Positions 17,187 through 30,800 of a stretch of DNA of 30,881 bases are shown here, in pieces. The notes below the pieces were generated by a model. That model saw only the letters and a list, made by a program, of their open reading frames with translations. It had not been told where the DNA came from and did not search any database. The translations under genes and the position numbers were made by a program. Source of the DNA: Ruminimicrobiellum sp045223915 (lineage in GTDB: Bacteria > Elusimicrobiota > Endomicrobiia > Endomicrobiales > Endomicrobiaceae); NCBI GenBank assembly GCA_045223915.1, contig JBGUZU010000021.1:1-30881 (forward strand), written 5' to 3'. Position 1 is the stretch's first letter. The number at the start of each line of letters is the position of its first letter.

Positions 17187-18709
17187 TTTCTGAAGAGAAA
17201 AGCACCCAGCAAAAATATTCCTATATATGTCATACACAAATACACAAACAAATCTCCGATTTTATCATACATTGTTATATAATCGTTTGTGTATATTGTT
17301 TCTTTTAAACAAACTCTCTCTCTGTTTTTTGTTTGTCTTATAACTTTCCCGGTAGGTGCAATTACTCCGGATATACCTGTATTTGCACTAACAATTAAAT
17401 ATTTTCTGTTTTCTATTGCTCTGAAAATATTAAAAACAAAATGTTGATTAATTGCAGCAGTACCATCAAACCAAGCATCATTTGCATGCGTAGTAAATAG
17501 TCCCGCACCTTGCAAAGATAATTTCCTCGACAAACTTGGATAATAATTTTCAGAGCATATATTTATTCCCAAGTTATAGTTCGGTAATTTCACGATTTTA
17601 ACATATTCTTCTCTAAACATTGTTCCCGTAGTATTTAAGTTTGTTAATATTTTTGACAAAACAAATTCAAAAGGTATATATTCTCCAAAAATAATCAAAT
17701 GATTTTTGTTATACTTACCGACAATCTCACCATCTTGAGAAACAACAAACACGGAATTTTGTTTCTTAACGCTATACCTGACATTAATTCCACCGATTAA
17801 ATTTATTTTTCCCACGTCGGAAACTTTTTTAACAAATGTTTTTATATCGTCATCTTTTGCTAAAAGTCCCGGTAATACAGTTTCAGGATACACTACCAAA
17901 TCTAAATCGCTATTTTTAAAACTTTCCATAACGAGACTTTCCACATAAGACAAAATCTCTTTTTTGTATCTGTCTTCCCATTTCTTTTTTTGTTCAATAT
18001 TAGGTTGAACTATTCCTACAGATAATTTCTGCTCTGTTTCTAAATTCAAACTGTTTATTTTAAAATACCCATAACCGCACAACAACACAATTAAGGTAAA
18101 ACTGATTATACAATAAATGTACTTTCTCTCTTTAATTGAAAAATAAAACAACACATTAACCAGTACAACAACAAAAGAAATTATATAAACACCAAAGGTA
18201 TCACATATTTGAATTAAATATATAAATGATGCCTGCGTATACGCTAACAAATTCCAAGAAAGACCTGTTACAACATATACCTTCAGATAATCCAAAATTG
18301 TCCACAATGATGCGGCAAATATCGAGAAACATATTTTATTCTCTATCTTATTTTTAAACAAATTAATCACTATCGCCCAAACAACTAAATAAGCCGAGAA
18401 ATATAACCATGTAATTACCGAAACACAACCGGAATCAAACATATTCCCGGTATGTAACAATAAAAACGGAAACATCCAATAAAGGTACATAATGTTAAAG
18501 ACAAATCCTGTAATAAAAGAATACAGTATCGTTTTCTTTAAATTATTCTTATGTATGCAATCTGTTAACGGAATTAATGCTATCCATACAAAAATAAAAA
18601 GATTGAATTTTTGGAATGATAATGCAAGCAATATTCCCGATATTACCGAAAATATTAAGTATTTAAATTTGTATTCTTTTATTATAACTTTATCTATTAT
18701 ATTCTTCAT
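17171..18709 (-). CDS. lnt: Apolipoprotein N-acyltransferase Lnt
   Basis: Adds the third acyl chain to the N-terminal cysteine of lipoproteins in the inner membrane, the last step of lipoprotein maturation in diderm bacteria. Its 512 residues equal the E. coli length. Residues ~18-220 carry about six to seven membrane helices, residues ~228-480 form the periplasmic nitrilase domain, and a final helix lies at ~488-508. The catalytic triad is visible: E276 in VYPETVLPG, K335 in YNKNHLIIFGEYIP and C385 in GINICSENYYP; E343 in FGEY matches the conserved accessory Glu. THANDAWFDG and RAIENRKY are also family motifs. The start is ATG 18709; no SD precedes it, and a TATAAT box lies only 11 bases upstream, so the message may be nearly leaderless. 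Supports an outer-membrane-bearing organism. Confidence 0.96.
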   Translation of the reverse strand: MKNIIDKVIIKEYKFKYLIFSVISGILLALSFQKFNLFIFVWIALIPLTDCIHKNNLKKTILYSFITGFVFNIMYLYWMFPFLLLHTGNMFDSGCVSVITWLYFSAYLVVWAIVINLFKNKIENKICFSIFAASLWTILDYLKVYVVTGLSWNLLAYTQASFIYLIQICDTFGVYIISFVVVLVNVLFYFSIKERKYIYCIISFTLIVLLCGYGYFKINSLNLETEQKLSVGIVQPNIEQKKKWEDRYKKEILSYVESLVMESFKNSDLDLVVYPETVLPGLLAKDDDIKTFVKKVSDVGKINLIGGINVRYSVKKQNSVFVVSQDGEIVGKYNKNHLIIFGEYIPFEFVLSKILTNLNTTGTMFREEYVKIVKLPNYNLGINICSENYYPSLSRKLSLQGAGLFTTHANDAWFDGTAAINQHFVFNIFRAIENRKYLIVSANTGISGVIAPTGKVIRQTKNRERVCLKETIYTNDYITMYDKIGDLFVYLCMTYIGIFLLGAFLFRKTKNR

Positions 18710-18720
18710 CGTATTTTCAC

Positions 18721-18726
18721 ATTATA
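18721..18726 (-). promoter_or_regulatory. -10 box for lnt
   Basis: A perfect TATAAT ends 11 bases before the lnt ATG, implying a leader of about 5 bases. The -35 region is not recognisable and overlaps the terminator of giant gene 2. Confidence 0.5.
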
Positions 18727-18738
18727 CCACTTTATGAT

Positions 18739-18772
18739 AAAAAAGGCAGATACTTTATTCTCTGCCTTTTTT
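18739..18772 (-). terminator. Intrinsic terminator of giant gene 2
   Basis: A perfect 12-base stem (AAAAAAGGCAGA with TCTGCCTTTTTT, loop of ten bases) lies 36 bases after the TAA of giant gene 2 and directly upstream of the lnt -10 box. The T-run is within the 3' arm in both orientations. Confidence 0.85.
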
Positions 18773-18807
18773 ATTTTTAAAAATTAACAAGTCACAAATT
18801 ATTGTTT

Positions 18808-21800
18808 TTATGCCGCTGATACTATCGCATGAATTTCCGCATATTTCATAAACGGAGTAACATATCTGTTATTCTTCTTGTCTTTTAACACATCCATAAC
18901 TTCTTCTATCTTTGCGTTCTTTGCAAACTTAATGTTCTTATCCACTATGATACTTTGTAATTTCTTTACATCTATTACAAAATCGTCACTCATTACATCT
19001 TTTACGGATGTTGTAATACCTTTAACAAACATATTAAGTATTACCTGTTGATTTACGGCTTTACTTACTATCAGTTTATCTTTTATTTCATTCTCACCCG
19101 CTGTTTGTAACCAGTTTTTATCTTGTTGACCTGCAACTATCAATAAATCTCTCAACGTGGTAATTAACTCTATTTCCACTTTAACCTCAGCAGGTTCAAG
19201 TTCATCTTTCTTACCTAATTCAACTATCTCCATTATCTTTCTTGTTGCTCCTTGAACTATTCTCTCTTTGTTTCCGAATTCACTCAAATCTAATCCTATA
19301 TATTTTAACATAGCACCTTCATCTTTATTCCAAATAGCTAACACATAATCTAATGCTTTATTTAATTCTTCCGGCGCTGTTACTCCATTTATAATTGCCG
19401 CTAACATTTCTTTTCCCTGTTCATACTTACGAGATTTTACAGCTTTATACATTTGTTCAACTACATCATTTACTCCACTATCCAAATAGTATAAACCTTC
19501 AGTTCCTTTTTGTGCCAATACCAATCCGGTGAAGCCTTCCGACTTGAACTCATCAACAGATTTCGTTATCGTTTCTTCTCCGTCAACATATGTTACCTCA
19601 TTATTATTGTATGACGTAACCGTAACAATATGTCCTATTTTATCTCCGTTTTGTTGCATATATGCCATAAACGGAGTCGATAAATTATCTGTTCCGGCTT
19701 CTACTACAGCATACTCAAAACCGGTTTTTGCTCTTGCTTTAAATAATTCTTCTGCCAATTCACTTGATTGTCCTGCAGCTTTCAATTCGTCTTGAGCATA
19801 TACTCTAACCGCGAAATCCGACAAATCTCTTATAGGTGTACCCATTCTTCTCAATGTTTCTATAGATGCGTCTATGCAATTTTCAACCACAGATGCTCCT
19901 TGAACAACAACATTAGTATCTGTTTTTGCCTGTGTTGCTTCAGAAGGAACTTCTTCTTCCTTCGGTTGTATATTCATATCGAGTACTCTTCTTATTACCT
20001 TAGCATCACTAAAGTTATTAATCTTAACTTTCGACGCTGAAGTTCCTATACTTGCCAATACTTCTTGTTGTGCTGCATCTTCCGCAAAGTATTCTATCAT
20101 TTCTTGTTGTTGTTGCTCGTTTCCTCTTGCAAATCTTTGAGCCAACGATATAACTTTATCATCTTTTTGTTTCTCTCTTGCCAAATTCTTTGTTGCGGCA
20201 TTAATTGCTCTGTTATAGCCTAAATAATTCAATTTTGACAGTAATGTCATATTCATATTGTCGCTACCGCTTTCTAAAATTTCTTGAATATCTTTTACTT
20301 TTAGCTTATTCAATGCCATTGGCAACTTGCTATCTTCATTTTCTTTAGAAATCGTTCTAAGTTGTTCTATAAAGCTTATACCTTCTTCACCGGCTTCCAC
20401 AAATGATGCTTTACCTGTACCTTCATCCAACTTAATTCCAAAATAATTTTCACCGTTCATAAATGCATCTCTAAACAAGCTATCATTTATTCTGTCAAAT
20501 GCTCTTTGATGTTTTTGTAAATCCTTGCTCGCAGATCTCATTTCCGAAATTGCCATCCAATCCCTTATTGATAACTTTTCACCTTTCGACATTCTATCAA
20601 CTATTTCTTGCTGTTTCTTTGTCATATTTTGATATACATCGTTAATTTTCTGTTGTTCTTTACTATAATTATCATTGAGCCATCTAACTTCACTTATAAG
20701 GCCATCAAATACAGGAACATTTCCCTGTTTCTTCAATACCTCTAATGTTTCCAATACTCTTCCGGAAGTAACAGTTCTTAAATCATCATCTGAAATATTT
20801 ACCGTATCTATGTTAAATGCCTTAGCAGCAGCAATATAATTCAGATAATTTTCATACAAATCATGTACCGAGCTTGGCATAACATCATCATTGGATATTA
20901 TTTGAGCATTTGAAATTGCCAATATTCTATTCATTATGTCATTTGCCAAATCTTTATTTCCTGTCTTTTTCGCCAACTCGGTTCTTGCTTGTTCATACGT
21001 AATATCAGGAGATTGTTTGTTTGCATTATTCGTTATAATGTTGGAAGCATTACCGGCTTTAGCAAGTTTTGATTTTTCGTTTTCCAATTGAATTTCATCT
21101 AAGTTAGTCAACAACAAATCTGTTGAGTATAATCCGCCTGCCTTCTTTGCGGCATCTCTCAACACCTTATTTTCTCTTGCAGATTCTACAGATGTTATTT
21201 GAACAATATCTCTATGATAATAATCCTCGCTAAATCTCGATTTTCCACCTCTATGATCCATTCTTCCCAATAACTGTTCATATTGTGTACCGTCCATCTG
21301 TTCAAAATTTATCGCCCATAATGTAGCTTGTACTTTCTCTTGAGAAACATCCGTACCTTCTTCAGTATATATATCTTTTATTCCTCGGAGAGCATTCTGC
21401 ATATCACCCACATTCCAACCTCTACCAAGCAAATCTACATCACCGATTATGTATGTTACCAAACCGGCCTTAGCTTTTATTTTTAACAACTCTGTCATTA
21501 ATGCTAATTTATCCTGGACTGTTAAACTCGATATATCTCCATCATTTAATAATTCTGTCACTTTTTCGGCATATTTAGTTCCTGCTTGACTTGTTGTAGC
21601 TTCTTCATATATCTGTTTTATCTGTTCATCCAAGCTATCTAAAGATAAACTTACAACTTTAGACATATCTATTCCTTTCTCTTTCAAATCAGAAACAAAT
21701 TTTGTAGTTATATCGAAATTTGGAGTAACTACTAAATCTATCGAAGCAATACCGTTCGCAGAGAAAGCTTTCCTTGCCCCCAAAATTGCTTCTATTACAT

Positions 21801-24800
21801 TCTTTTGATCTCTAACCAGTGCCGTTGAAACTCCAACTCTCATGGCAGTTGCCGCTGTTCCTCCTATTTCCGCAAAACTCAAATCTCTTACGATTCCCTC
21901 TATAGCTGTACTAAATGTTCCGGAGAAACCTATGCTCCAATCAAATGCGGCAATAGCTTCTTTAGAAGAAATAAATGTTTCTACTGATGGTTTGCTTATA
22001 GCATCACAACCTTCCATCATTTCCAATACCCACATACCCGGCATATTCAAATTATCTATCGGTTTTCCTGAATTCAATATAGTTATCGATTCCGCTTTTT
22101 TTGTCTCTGCATTTCTGTTAACCTGATATCCTCCGGTTCCCATTCCCGCAGATTTCAATGCAAACATTTCGTATGCAGACATTCCGGTCATTATCATTTC
22201 AACTATTTCACCCTTTGTTTCAAAGATGTCAGAATATTGTCCGTATATTGTATCTGCCATTTTACTTACATACTCTTCAATTTGTTTTTGTGTCCATTTA
22301 TCTTTGCTGTCAGTATCTTTTCTTTCCACTCTCGTTTCATTTCTTACAATACCGCCAACTATACCACCTAAGAATTCCCTTATGCCTCTGGAATCCGATT
22401 GAATTGTTCTGGCATCTTCAGCTTCAATATCTTCATTTTGAACAACTTTGTTCTTATCTATACCATATCCGCCCTTATCTTCACCTCTGTGAGAAGCAAG
22501 ATCTTGTATAGTCATTCCAAAATTATTTGTACCGGATATTAATCTTTGATAAACATTTTTCATTCTTAAATTTTCTATCTGAGATTCTATAGCTTGTTCT
22601 ATTACACTTGGTATTACACCTATTTCTTCAGCATTTGCTACAAAACTATCTATCAAAGACTGTCTTTGTTTGTTAGTAATACTATTACTGCCGTCATTTG
22701 TGGCATTCTTTACTGCTTCGGATATATCCGTAAATAATTTTACTTTTGCTTCTAACTGAATCTTAGATAACTTTTTGTCAATAGCAAACTGATCTTCCGT
22801 TATTCCTAAAGATGCATATTTTTCAATCTTAACATCAACACCATCTATAATGCCTTGATAATATTCAATTAATGGATATTGAGATGTATAGTATCCTGAA
22901 GCGCTTGCCAATGCCGATGCCGGTATAGTGAATGAGTAATCGAATTCATCTCCGACCATTTGAGATATTTTTTCCAACGGAATATCCGTGTTTTCCAATC
23001 CTCTTCCCGATTCGAGAAGAACTTTTATTGCTTCTCTGGCTTGAGAAGCATCTTTAAATTGAACCTTTGTAGTTCCTTTCTTTGTGGTAATATCTAATTT
23101 TATACCCTTGCTGTCTAACAATGCTCTATTATAATCAACCATATCCTTCTTATCTTGTTGTTCATCCGCACCATACGCCAACAATGAAGCCATTGAAGAA
23201 GAGAATAAACTGCTCCATGAACTATATGTTGTTACAAGTATAGAACAATTCTTTATTTCTTCTCTTAATCTTCCCGGTTCTTTTTGTAATTTGTCTATTG
23301 TTGCCTGATTCAAAGTCAAAACTGTTCCAAAAGTGTCACCGAATATAAATTCAGCATGTTTCCTTAAATCATCCGCATTACCATCTTCATTTGTAAGCCA
23401 TGCAATCATTTTTCCGGACATATCAACATTCGGATTAGACATCAACAATTGTAACGTATATGCTCCTATTAATGATTTTCCTCCCGCAGTCTGCAATTTT
23501 TCCGCGTATCCTTTTATATCAGGCGATACACCGTCAACAATGGTTGCTTTAAATATATGTTCAAAGGCAGCTAATTGTCCGGCTCTAAATCCTGCGATAG
23601 ATGCTATAGGCGCAAAAGGAACGCCAAAATCTTTTTCGAAGGAACCGATTTGTTCCGTTACAAATTTAAATCTCGAATCATCACTGCTTACTCCCTGCTC
23701 AACAAGCCTGCCGTACTCTTCCGATAAGTTTCTCAAAGTTTCTTTAACTTCGGCTTTACTTGAATACTTCTGATTACCATTGGAATCTTTTATTGTTGTT
23801 AAATCCGCTCTTTCCACTGCTCTTTCTATTCCGCCATACATTTGGGCTTTTAACATATCCGCCAATTCCATAGAGTAATTATGAATATACTCGGCTTTAG
23901 CTTCTTCCGTAGTTGCCGATTCATATTTAGCTTTGAATTCGCTTACCAAAGTATTTACTTTATTGTTAGCTCTTGTACTCGTTCCTGTTTCGGAAGATAC
24001 TATTTGCTGACTGGCTCTTTGAGCTTTTATCTCTTTTTCTTGGTTTCTTATCGATTTATTTGTAGCAGACACAAAATTATCGATATTCTTTACAGTATTT
24101 CTGTATTCCTTATAGTAGCTGAGATTTGAACCATACAACATCTCTCCCATCAAGTTCATATTTATCGACATTGACATTTGATACTCTAACCAAACTTGAG
24201 AAAGCATTTGTGTAAGCTCATTATCTTGACTCATAATATCGGATATTGTCGCTCTTCCTTCAATAAATGATATAGCCGATTCATTTGCATCTTGTAATTG
24301 TTCAAATCTGGTTCTCTGCTCTGATGACAAACCATTAACTTTCTGCAAAGCTTCTATTTTACTTGCAAATACTTGTTGTGCACCTTGTATTATCGTAGGT
24401 ATTGAAGACTGACCGTCAATTTCCAAAGCTCTGTTTGATCTTTCCACATCATTGGATAATATATCCGTATATCTTGCCTGCAATACTTCGGCAATATTTA
24501 CTACAAACGGAGATAATGTATTCATGTTACTTATACCACTGGCGAAAGATAACAATACATCGGTAGGAACACTTTCTATATTTTCAACTCTGATATTATT
24601 TATATCAAAATCCATTTTGGAGATAATATTTGCATTTTGTATTCCGGCAAAACCATACACAAAATTTTGAATTTGTGCAGCAGAAGATTTTACTGATATA
24701 TTTCCAAAATTTGAACTAAACACATAGTCAACAACATTAACGGCAACGTTGTTTGCACCTGATATTTGTCCGTTACTATCTATTTGAATCAAACCGTCAC

Positions 24801-27800
24801 TCAGTGCCAATTCTAATGCTAATCCTCTAGAAATTAAACTTTCTATGTTAACATTTCCGCCATTAACAATCTGATTTGTAATAATGGTAACCAAAGCTTC
24901 ACTTGTTATTCCCGCAGCATTTAGTTGAACTTTAACAGCTTCAGCTCTTTCTGCAGTAGAAGCATTTGTGTTTTCGTTTATAGTACTGATATTTCTTGAA
25001 ACGGTATTTATTTGAGCATCAGTAATTTGAGCACTTATTCTTGCCGATGGAGAATTATTGAACATTTCATTCATCATTCCGCTACCGTCATCATCAAACA
25101 ATTCCTGAATTATTTCACCAAAAGTTCCCAAATCTCCCAATAAATAACCCGGAATAGATTCTTTAAATCCTTCTTCAAACATTGTATTAAGAGTATTGTT
25201 CCTAAAATCAACTTCGTTAAGAACACTCATTACATCACCAAGTCCGGGCATATTTTTTAATATAGGTGACAATACCGGTCTTAATACATCTATACCCAAA
25301 CTAAACAACCACATTGATCCTTCACTCGGCATAGACGCAACACCGTAAATAGTGTTTTCTGCAACGGCAAGGAATCCGTCTTTTTTAAATGTTTCTGTAT
25401 TTCGTTCAATACTATCTATTAAGTTAAGTCCAATTGAATCCAATCCGGAGAATCCCGGAATAGAATTCATAAATTCTATTAATCCGCCATCCGTAACAAG
25501 ATTTAATGTCGTTCCTATTATTGATGTTTTCAAATTGAATTCTTGCATTCTTGCTATCATGTTCCCTGTTCTCATTAAAGTTTCTCCCGGATTCTTTAAT
25601 GAGGTCAATATTCCGTTTTTCCCGTTCCACCAACCTGAAAAAGCTTTTGCAATACCGGTTGTATAATGCATTGTTGCAAACGAACCGGTAAACATTCCAC
25701 CCATCATTCCCCACCATAATGCATCAACAACTTCAAAATCTTGGGATTTTGCAAAAGTATATCCGGCATATGCTCCTACTCCCGCACCAAAACCGGCCGT
25801 TGTTACTCCGAATGTAATAAAACCGGCCGAGAAACCGGCTTTCATACCTATACTTACGGAATTACCAACACTTGCACCAACAAAGCCACCGATTACAGAC
25901 CATTTAAGTACTTCTCCCAAATTTATACTTTCCCATTTTCCACCATTTCTGCCAAGTTGTGTCGATATATTATAAGCAGCACCTAAACCTCCACCAACCG
26001 CCAAGCCTATTATTTGAGGTAAATGAGTTTTTATTGTCTCACCTAATTGACTTGCAACATCAGGTCCTTTTTGAGCACCACTTAAGAAAGCAGATCTCCA
26101 CAAAAGGATGTTAAATATACCTGCTCCTATGTTATAAACTGAAGATATTTGAGCCTTTGTCTCAACATTGAAATTGGAATGATCTATCAGCATTTCTCCG
26201 TATAAAGAAACACCGCCACTGGCCGTATTATATAAACTGTTGGCGATACCGAAAGAACTTAATGCCATGAAAGCACCTTTACCTTTTGCAAAGGTGTTCA
26301 AGAAATTTATATTTCGTGCCAGAGTAGGTGTATCTGCTAAGGATTTAGCTGAAGCTGCATTACTGAATATTAAAGCGGACGATACACCAACACAGAAACC
26401 GATACCTCCAGAAAGGAAAATATCCGCAAAGTCTCGTCCTGTCCAACTATTACCTGTTGAAAAATGATCAACAGCTTTAAATGCAGCCGTTGCCCCCATG
26501 AAACCACCCGCTGTAATTTTTCCAACTCTAAGAGCCATTTCTATTGCTTCATCTGACATTCTTGAAACACCCAACGGTGCTGCAAAAGCAGATACTGCAT
26601 TTATCGCTGCAAGAGCGGAGTAACCGAGTCCTTGAGCAACATGACCATATTGGAAAGATTTGACTGCACTTTGCGTACTTGTAAATACACCGTATGAAGC
26701 TCCGGCTATACCGACAGAAGCCACAACTAACGGAGCTCCCAATCCTAATGTGGCGACACTGAATACAAACGCTCCTACAGCAACTACTCCTGCCGTTACT
26801 CCTGCTATTATATTTCTTTCATTAATATATCTTTGATCTACAAAATCATATGTAACGTTTCCATATTTATCTTTTTGATAAATAACATCATGTTTGATTT
26901 TGTCTTTCTCTATTTGAGAACCCGCAGTTATAATGGTTCCTTCTCTGCTGAATACACTAGGAGCGAAATCATCAGCCATTGTGTCCGTCGACCAGTTGCT
27001 CAAAATACCGCTGAAGTCATATGTTGTTGTGTTTCCTTCGGTTTCTTTAATCAAATGTCCTTTATACAGAGAATCTGACTCTGAACCGCCGTTATCACCG
27101 GAAGAATCATCTTTTTTTACCTCTACACATCTTCCTTCAACATATGAAGTTCCGTTTAAGACTTTCAACTCAAGGGAACCGTTATTATTACTCAAAGTAA
27201 CAATACTTGCCTCTGTACCGGCTTCCTTATCCTCTGCCTTTAAAGTTAACTTATTCAAAGTTAATGTTGAATTTCCTAATTTGAAAATTTCACCATCTTC
27301 ACTATCCACTAACGAACAATCTTTTGCCATTAAAAGACGACCTTTATCATCCCAACCCAAAGATATGGTCATATTTTCAAACATTACATCTTGACCGAAA
27401 ATTGCAACAGCTATATTTTCCGTAAGATCAAAAGATTTTATACCGTTATTTTTCAAAACACTACCGAACGAAACATAATCACCAACAGACATTGCCGTAT
27501 TTGTTATATCTACATCCGTTTTAATTCCATGCATAAGATGTGTAGTCGCGTTTGTCGTTGTCCCTCCGGGGATACTGTTAATTTGATACAACATTCCGTT
27601 TTCATCCGCACTTAATTGTAAGCCTATTCCACCTTCAAGACTTACTTGAGCGATTGTTTCATCTCTGGTCCAACCTGTTTCCGGAGTTATAACATTTACT
27701 TTCAATCCCGTATCTTTCATTACATTAGTGTAATCAAAAGGATTACAATGGAATGTCGTAGATAAGTCAATAGGAACGATAGAATCATATACTAGTCCTT

Positions 27801-30800
27801 CTTCCATCGCTACATATTTACCATAATTTTCTACTGAAGATTCATTATTAAATGTTGCTGTGAAATTTTTGGAAGCATCAAAACTTGTTCCGTTATATGT
27901 AAGGAACCCATCGTGGAAAGTAAATTGTACAGGATCCGAGATTTTGTCTCCATCAAAATCTCCTAAGAACTCTAATCCGTCATGTATAACAGCTCCTTGA
28001 GTTAATATGTTAGTCGTTGCCTCATCGAGACCAGAATAACCACCATACTTTTGGCCAAAATCTATCGCAAGGAATGTTCCTTCTCCTGATGCAGAAACTG
28101 TGAAGTTATCAAAGTCCACAGACAACATACTTATTTCGTTATTACCGTATGTAAATTTAATTCCGCCACTTTGTCCTTCTTGACCTAATCCTTGACTTTG
28201 ACCTTGTGTTACTGTTATCTTTAGTCCATCTAAAACCTGAGGATCAACCGTGTTTGTTATCTTTCCTTCATTATCTGCAAGTCTTGCAAAATTTGCACCA
28301 AAATTACCCATACTTGCCAAATTATTATCATCAACATTAACCGATAAACTAATGTCTGCCAAAGCTCCCTGATAATAAGCTCTGATACCAAAGAAATCTT
28401 TTAATTCTTCATCATTTTCACCCCTTACATCTATTAAAGTAGATTGTCCATCATATCTTATGCCTCTTGAATATAAGCCTGACGATATACCATCTATAGG
28501 ACTTACAAACAAGTCCAAATCTCCTGTATCTATTGTTCCTATAGTATCTACGGTCCATGATCCGTCAGAATCATATTGTAAAGCATTGTCAACTATGGTA
28601 TCAAAAACCTCTGTGATACAGTCTAAGAAATCAACATCCATACCACTAACCATTTTCTTTGGATCGTAAAACCATGTTGATTTTGCATATTTACTATAGT
28701 ACTCGTATATCCAAGATGTGGTATCTAAAACTTCTGTCATTCTCTGGAATTCAAAGCCGTTTGTAGAACCGCCAAACCAATCATTCATCATTCCGGTAAA
28801 ATCAAATTCTTCATCTTTACCATATCTTGTTGAAAGATAATCCGAAAAACCGGTATAAACGCCATCTCTACCATTTTTCTGAATTAAATATATAACGGTA
28901 TCGTTACCATAACGACGACAAAAATCTTCAATAAATCCACTGTCTTTGAAGTAGTCCAAATTTTCAAACATTTCGACAAATCTGTTATTGCCTGTTTTGA
29001 ATACTTCGTTTACAGCACTAATATCTGCAGATAACTCATTACTTGCCTGAACATCTGTCTTCTTACCGGAATAATACTCTTCTTCATATCTTTCATAAGA
29101 GTACTCACCTTTTCCCAATTCTCTCATTTTTGTTTGATAAATTTTCGTTATGAAGTATACATCAACAGCCGTCATTGCCGAACCACTATCATAACTTAAG
29201 CCACATACATCATACCAAAGAGCGGATGCAACAGACCACATCGAACCAACTAAATCTTTAGCTTTACTGTCATTTCCTCCACAATGTTGAAGAGCCATAT
29301 CATAAAGCATACCCATATAATAAACATTTTCATCTGAGTATAAAGGACAATTTGGATCGGATAAGTCATATTCGCGCCAAGTGTCTGTAGCTTCATCATA
29401 ATATTTCCTATAACCGGCATTTACTCTCTTGTCTCCATCGGAATATAAATCATTCCATATTTCCATGGCTTTATCTCTCATATCTTGAGTAACCAATGAA
29501 TTGCCCGAAACACCGCTGGCCTTCAATGCTTCCAATAAGTTTCCGTTCGCTACATCCGCATAAGTGTAAACTGTATCATCATCACCTATTTGTATTCCCT
29601 TACCATCAGCCGACAATTTTAACTCTATACCATATTTTTCACTAACCGTATTTACAAATTCTTCGTAATTAAAATTATCCGCTATATACTTATTCTTTTC
29701 TTCTTCGGAAACAAAATCGAATTTGGGAACACCTTTTTCATCGACACCTTTAGCTTCACAAAGATATCCGCCAATACAGAATACTCCTTCATAAGTTGTA
29801 GATTTTATTTCCCCTTTGTCTCCTAAAATATCGGTTTTTACACCTTCAAATTCTTGCCCATCACAATTTCCCTTGATAGTTGTTACAATTAAACCTTCTT
29901 TTGTAAAATCTGTGGTTTCTGTGAATGTTCCATTTCTTCCCTCATACTCTCCCACAGTTACTGTCTTAAGAAGTTTACTTTCGGTCGTATCAATAGTTAG
30001 AGTATATGTTTGTATATGTGGATCTAACTTTTCTATTTTTGATATACTGCCATCATCCGCGAAGGTTATAATACTATTTTCTTTTCCTTCTACTCTCATA
30101 TATTGTCTGTTCAATATCTTGTGACCTTGGGCATCCTGTTCATATTGATCACTATATCTCGTATATATTTCTTTACCTCTATACAGACCTTCTATCGTTG
30201 TTGTTGCCGTATCTGTTTGTTTATCATATACCAATGTTTCATTATAATCTGTATCTGTTCCTATAATTATATGTTTATTTATCTCTAATGCTATATCATC
30301 CGTAATGTCGTATTTTAATGAGTATGAACCTCTTCCTAAATCTTCAACAGCAATACTACCATCTGACTTGAACGTTATTATACTGTTACCTCTTTCTTCA
30401 TCACTCTCATATCTTCTGTTCAATATATCATGACCATTTTCTTTGGTATATCTGTCAGTATATTTACTATATATATCCTGACCTCTATATGTACCATCAA
30501 TCGTTGTTGTTGATTCTTTTTTGGTTCTATCGTATACCGTCGTTTCGGTATAATCTGTATCCGTTCCTATAATTATATGTTTGCTTGTCTCTAATGCTAT
30601 ATCATCCGTAATGTCGTATTTTAATGAGTATGAACCTCTTCCTAAATCTTCAACAGCAATACTTCCATCTGACTTGAATGTTATTATACTGTTACCTCTT
30701 TCATCATCACTCTCATATTCTCTATTTAATATCTTATGGCCTTGGGCATCTGTACTATATACATCGGTATACTTGCTAAACAAAGACTGTTCTCCGTTCT

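Noticed and set aside
23333..27394. Several plus-strand open frames and a minus-strand one at 25424-25717 inside giant gene 2
   Set aside because: They overlap the giant frame, show no SD or recognisable domain, and mirror its codon pattern.
30781..30783. TTG as the start of giant gene 2
   Set aside because: The frame continues upstream to the window edge and codes for the end of another repeat unit, so the start lies outside.
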